Below are positions 59,259 to 64,000 of a DNA stretch of 64,000 bases, one piece after another; the first letter of the stretch is position 1; each line of letters begins with the position of its first letter. A program made the position numbers and the translations under genes. The DNA is from Sipunculus nudus (lineage: Eukaryota; Annelida; Sipuncula; Golfingiida; Sipunculidae). A model generated the notes under the pieces. The model was not told the DNA's origin and ran no database searches. It saw only the letters and a list, made by a program, of their open reading frames with translations. Location of the stretch: NCBI GenBank assembly GCA_026874595.1, contig CM049319.1, positions 61,142,917-61,206,916 of the forward strand, written 5' to 3'.

Positions 59259-60164
59259 CACAGAACATACAGACATGGGAGGGCTTTTTTTTTTGCCGTT
59301 CTCAGATAACTGTTCCAATTATACATACTCCCTGTTAATGACCTTGGAAATCAAAGAAGTTGCTTAGTTGGTTTAGTACCTATTGACTTCCATGACCTAC
59401 AATATATATTATGTCTGATGTCTATTTGTTGGTTTTAACTGCACCCTGCTGTAAGCAGAACAATATGGGTCTTAAATTTGTACTGCAGGGGTTTTGTGAT
59501 AAAACTGATGCCAGGTGACTGGCCAAAAATTTAATAAATGATCTAGGCTTTCCTCAAGGTATTATATGTGGCAAGATAAAGCAAATCTGATGACAAAATT
59601 AAGATGGTATGGAAATGGCTAGACTACATTTATCCCCTGTCTGACAGGGATACTCCAAATGGAAAGTGTGGGTTATAACATGTACGACCTGGGAAGACCT
59701 GGCTTCTATCTATATATTTATAATTAAAAGTAATAAGACATGAAGGCAAATATGTAAATATCTGTTTAAAATGGGTCTTTGAATGAACCCCCCCCCCCCA
59801 CCAAAGTATGTATATATATATATTGTTGGTGGTGGTTTCATTGTCACTTTAGAATTCACCTATTAATATTCTGAAGAGGTCCTTTTCCTTGTTTGGCAAC
59901 TCAAGTCTCATATTTGCCACTGCATATATCCATCCTGTACCCAAACACTGTCATTTTATGCTGGTTAAGACTCATTTCTAGGACAATTTTTATTGTAAAC
60001 CATAAAACAGAAACAAAACAAAACATCCATTTTACTAATAAAGCTTTAAAGGCTAAGGTAAATTTGACTTCACACCTCTGTGTGCACTGAGCCACTAATC
60101 AAGACATTTAATTGCAACACAGGTAACTAGTGTTTCACAGTGATTACATGTAGCATTCTACAAG
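59259..60164. other. Spacer, no gene recognised
   Basis: AT-rich, with a C10 run near 59789-59798 and a short TA run at 59813-59823. Nothing else is supported. Confidence 0.45.
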
Positions 60165-60915
60165 ACTGAAAAATAAGGACCCATGGGTCTCGAGGCACAG
60201 CTGAATTTGTCTATATAAGGATATGTTTATGAGCTTTTTCAAAATATTGGACCTGTAATCAATTTGAAGCCTACCTGGCTACCCAAACTGGATTTACAAT
60301 CCATAAACTAATTTGTTTATGGATGGGCCCTATGACCTAGACCTTAATAAATTCTCCTAGTACCCAAAAATCAAAATGAAATTTCCCCTATTAGCAAATC
60401 CATGTGGAAGAAGGAAGGTTTGCTATGAAAAATTTGGCTTTAAAAGCATCCACCATCTTTCCAATGTAGCGGGTCCTGTGACCTTGACCTTTGATCTCAT
60501 GACCCTGGAATCAAAAAAGTTCTTACTTTAGTGGTGATCCATTGATAAGTCAAGTATGAAACCAATATTTCAACTCTAGTTATCATATGGAAACTAATAT
60601 ATGGATAGATGGCTCCTGTGACCTTGACCTTGTGACCCCAAAATCCATAAGTTTCTTCCAAGTTGGCAGGTAAGCAACATCTAAAAGATGAAAGGTTTGG
60701 GATGAAAAGTTTGGCTTAAATTACATGCACAAACTTTTAAAAGTGGGTCCTTGACCTTTGACCTCATGACCCCAAAATCAAAAGTGAAAAAAATTAAGTA
60801 GGGTACAAATCTACAAACCTATAACAATGTATGGTTGTTCCTGACATAATTTATACCATTACTGGCTTGAGATTTAAGTTTAACCCTATAGACTCACTAA
60901 TCTCTTGTTTAGTAG
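60165..60915 (-). repeat. R2 repeat family, copy 3 (reverse orientation)
   Basis: It starts with GGACCCATGGGTCTCGAGGC then ACAGCTGAATTT, the reverse of the R2 end at 39117-39149. It continues with reversed internal motifs: GTGACCTTGACCTTTGATCT near 60479, TAAGTCAAGTATGAAACC near 60544, GTGACCTTGACCTTGTGACC near 60619. No coding capacity. Confidence 0.65.
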
Positions 60916-61629
60916 GAGTTGTCACTTACATATGCTAAAATTCATTATATATGTATGGCAATCAAACATATAACACAACTGTTTGATAATTAAAACATTT
61001 TTTCACATCCTTCCCTTAGCTCCTCAAACAAAATATGCTAATGAAAAAACAATTAGAAAAAGTCTGTATCTAGACATGCATGCATGCATTCGAAAATCAC
61101 ACCTACAAAGTAACTGCAACATTGGCAGGCTGAATTAGCAAGTCTAGGGGGCAAGAAATTTTTCTTTTACATCATACTAGAAATGTATAACACCAAGAGG
61201 TAAGAACTGGGTGGGTTGGTTTTTATTTAAGCAAGGCATGAAAATCATTCATTAGAGCAACAGCTGGAAAAAAAGATTACACCAAGAATTACTTTTAGAA
61301 ACAGTTTGAAATCTAAACAGGAGTGAATTTTTTTTGGTCACTCCCCAAGTTAAATAACAAAGTGAATTTTCATTTTCAGTGGGCTGATATCACACAATGT
61401 ATGTCTGTGCTAGAGTTTTATAAACATATTTTATTGCCAAAGTAAAACAATCATAACTGGTTTAACTGTGGATGAAGAGATATTCTTTTATGAGGAAACT
61501 TGTGAGATCAGACCCATGCAGATAAGGTAAAAAGAAAAGAAGAAAATGTACAAATATAATGGGGAAAATTTATAAAAATGAAAGTATTCTAATAAAAAAG
61601 GGTTAAGATAATAACATACAAAACATTTT
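60916..61629. other. Spacer, no gene recognised
   Basis: AT-rich intergenic sequence; nothing could be supported. Confidence 0.45.
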
Positions 61630-61970
61630 AGGCCAAAAAAAATTAAAGGTATGGTTCTCAGGCACTGCCCGCATCAATTTTAAACCCCCGCATCAAAAAT
61701 TTTTATTTTGATTTTCAATAAAAAATTTCCAATTTTGAGCTGCTGCCGCTCCGACATTTCTTTCAAGAAGTTAAACGATACAATTTCCTTTGTTTTGTAG
61801 TGCTTTTACTTATTTAGCAAAATAAAACTGTTATTTTCATGCTTTTCCCTTATCATTTGACATTTTTATCGAAACATACCCAAAAAAAATTTAAAATAAA
61901 AAAAGCGACCGCCCACATTGATTTCTGAAAAAAAGTGCCTGAGAACCATACCTTTTTTTTATTTTGGCCT
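61630..61970. mobile_element. Harbinger/Tourist-like MITE, copy 2
   Basis: A 341-bp element. Inner inverted ends of 22 bp are perfect (61645-61666 against 61934-61955). With A-rich outer parts the inverted repeats reach about 37-40 bp, beginning GGCCAAAA. Counting the ends from GGCC, the flanks are TTA on both sides. TTA/TAA duplications and GGCC-type ends are typical of PIF/Harbinger MITEs. It is non-coding. It shares ends and internal motifs with 6169-6438. Confidence 0.82.
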
Positions 61971-64000
61971 TATATTTATTTTTTAAATATAAAATACTGC
62001 ACCTTACTTTCTTATAATAATATAGATTGCAATCGGAAAATCAAAGCTATATATCATAGGTATTTCTTTGCCAATTCTGACCTTTCTTTCAAAGGACTAT
62101 TCCAAAAAAAAAAACTCCATCATTGGCATCTCTTGCCAACTGTGACACTCTCATTTTACAATATTTTAAAATTATACCAAACACGTTATCTTCACTTTTT
62201 ATATCATCTAAAACTTACTCCAAGTTTGAATTTCATTTTAGTAGCTAATTTTAAATGAATATAAAATTTTTCATTGAAACAAAGGGCCAAACCTTCATGC
62301 ATATGAAATTTCAGTATCTACTGAATTTCAAATCTTACATTAATTACTAGTCTTTAAAACTTGAAAGATCAGGTTAACAAATCAGTTGAAGCTTTAGTTG
62401 AATTAAATCTATGTCTCAGAATTTGCACAGGAAGAGCATACAAAGTGTCTGTTTAACATATATTTTCAACAGTCAATCATTCTTTTTTTGCAGATCAATT
62501 TTTATGAGGAATTGGCCAAACAATATGTATGAGAAAACCTTTGTTAATGGAGTACATTAATAACTATATAACTTTATTGTTATTAATAATTGAACCTTAA
62601 TAACTAATAACTATATAATAAATCTTTTTCTCTCTTTCTCTTCACATTAAATTATCTGTAGCCCAATATCACAACAATATTTGAAAGAAACTTTGTGGAG
62701 CTGACTGGTTTATTAACTTAAAATTAAGTTTGGCACTGGCCAAATGCTTGAATAACATGCAAGTAAGAAGCCAGACTGTATGTACTGGAACTTGGAAGAT
62801 GTGGATTTGATTCTGACAATGTCAAATATTGGTTTTGAAATTCTGAATATTCTGAGTATCATAAGATTTTCTTCTAATATTAAGATGCAAGCCTTTTTTA
62901 TTGACATGGATAACTGTGCATGCCTATGGGAGATTGGAAATGACAGGCTGACTTCCTGGAAACATTCGCAACACCAATCCTAGCTCCATACACAAATACT
63001 TCTTTAAAGAAAAATTACCAAATACATACAATATAATACCTTAGGGGGTACAACTATAAATACATAATTAACTGATATATCTCAGGAATATTCTCTGAAT
63101 AAATGCTCTGTGAAAAAGCAATTCTCTGGGAAAAGAAAAAGTTAGAAGAAGAAAAAATTATCATGAGGAATATTATTGACTGGTGCTCTAAAGAACAGTT
63201 CTTAGAAAATGTTTCCACAAAGAAATTTGAGTCCCAGTTCATCAGAAATACTATGTTTCTGGACCACCTTTGGTAAAGGAGGGAAAAATAAAGAGTCCTT
63301 TCTAGACAGCCATCCGGCTGGTAGGAAAGTCAAAGGGCTGGCAGCTCAATGATCAAACATTCTACAGCACCTGAGCAGCCCTGCAGACAATCAGCGCGTC
63401 TCAGTCAGCTTGCTGTTACAGTCAGCCAGGGGTGTATCTATATTTTGGTGAAGGGAGGGGGTGTTGAAATATTTGACAAATCACGATATACAATGAGTGA
63501 TTATATAATGTGAAAGGTAGTTCTTCAAGAAATTTGGTATTGGAAAACACCTTAGTACATGCTAGAGCAGGGAAGCCTGTATGGCAAAGCAAAAATTTAC
63601 ATAAATACAAAGTACATATGAACAAAAATGCCTCATTTCTTTTGCTGTAGTGTTAGGATCCATTATAACCATGTGTTAATTTCTGTGTCACACAATATTG
63701 CATAATGTTAAAAATAATACAATGTTAAAAAAATATAGTAAATATGATCTATACACTTTGCCTAATCTGAAGAAAACATTTTATAGTATTTCCCATATCT
63801 GCAAATACAACAAGCAAGATCTATTTATCAACAGATAAATAAAATCAATAAATATAATCATTTATAATCAATGTTGATACAAATCCAAAGGAAGGGAGGG
63901 GTACAGTGGCACTAGACTTGATATGCCCCTGCCCCTGGCGGCACATTCAACAGCCATTTAAAACAGTCTCTGGTACCAGTTCTGATCCTCGAATTCAAAA
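61971..64000. other. Spacer to window end, no gene recognised
   Basis: AT-rich. Short similar purine tracts (GAAGGGAGGGG) occur near 63450 and 63891. No exon, RNA or element could be supported. Confidence 0.45.

Overview
This is an AT-rich, intron-rich, repeat-dense piece of an animal nuclear genome. Long introns with GT/AG borders, short Ty3/gypsy retroelements, many small non-autonomous repeats and very AT-biased spacers suggest a marine invertebrate, most likely a mollusc. That placement is an inference from repeat style, not from a species-diagnostic sequence. There is no bacterial or viral chromosome, operon, CRISPR array or recognisable rRNA gene.

Region 1 (1-23.6 kb, plus strand) is the only cellular gene I can identify: SNRNP70, the U1 snRNP 70 kDa protein. 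Eight coding exons (3901-23301) join in phase into a 346-residue C-terminal portion: basic helix, RRM, glycine-rich linker, two RS-rich exons and an acidic tail with a sumoylation-type motif. The first coding exons (about 50 residues in other animals) are not recognised and probably lie before base 1. The introns hold a Harbinger-like MITE, a 58-bp higher-order tandem repeat, a hairpin with paired 5' splice-site-like motifs, and a GC-richer block with a plausible stop-containing (poison) exon at 18632-18753. An AATAAA lies 220 bp after the stop.

Region 2 (23.6-40.3 kb) is a mobile-element cluster. It contains a repeat with 11-bp terminal inverted repeats and three 181-bp internal units (26.8-27.5 kb), a SINE-like family (26.2 and 37.7 kb), and several copies of a family here called R1 (20.8, 29.4-36.4, 36.6 kb). 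R1 carries nuclear-receptor-type motifs and a variable poly-G tract. A very young, complete Ty3/gypsy retrotransposon (30421-35326) sits inside one R1 copy, with identical 139-bp LTRs and a GTCAC target duplication. An unoccupied paralogous target site lies 0.7 kb downstream. A second family, R2, rich in AGGTCA half-sites, and a 48-bp tandem array follow.

Region 3 (40.3-64 kb) has no coding sequence I can defend apart from a second, decayed Ty3/gypsy element (54232-57984). That element has lost its 5' end and lies inside a roughly 2.4-kb array of a 30-bp minisatellite. The rest is AT-rich spacer with (TA)n tracts, another MITE copy, another R2 copy in reverse orientation and a weak tRNA-like SINE remnant.

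The most interesting items are the possible autoregulatory splicing elements inside SNRNP70, the young retroelement whose gag and pol frames overlap by only 29 nt at an A6 run, and repeat families that disperse perfect nuclear-receptor palindromes and extended half-sites.
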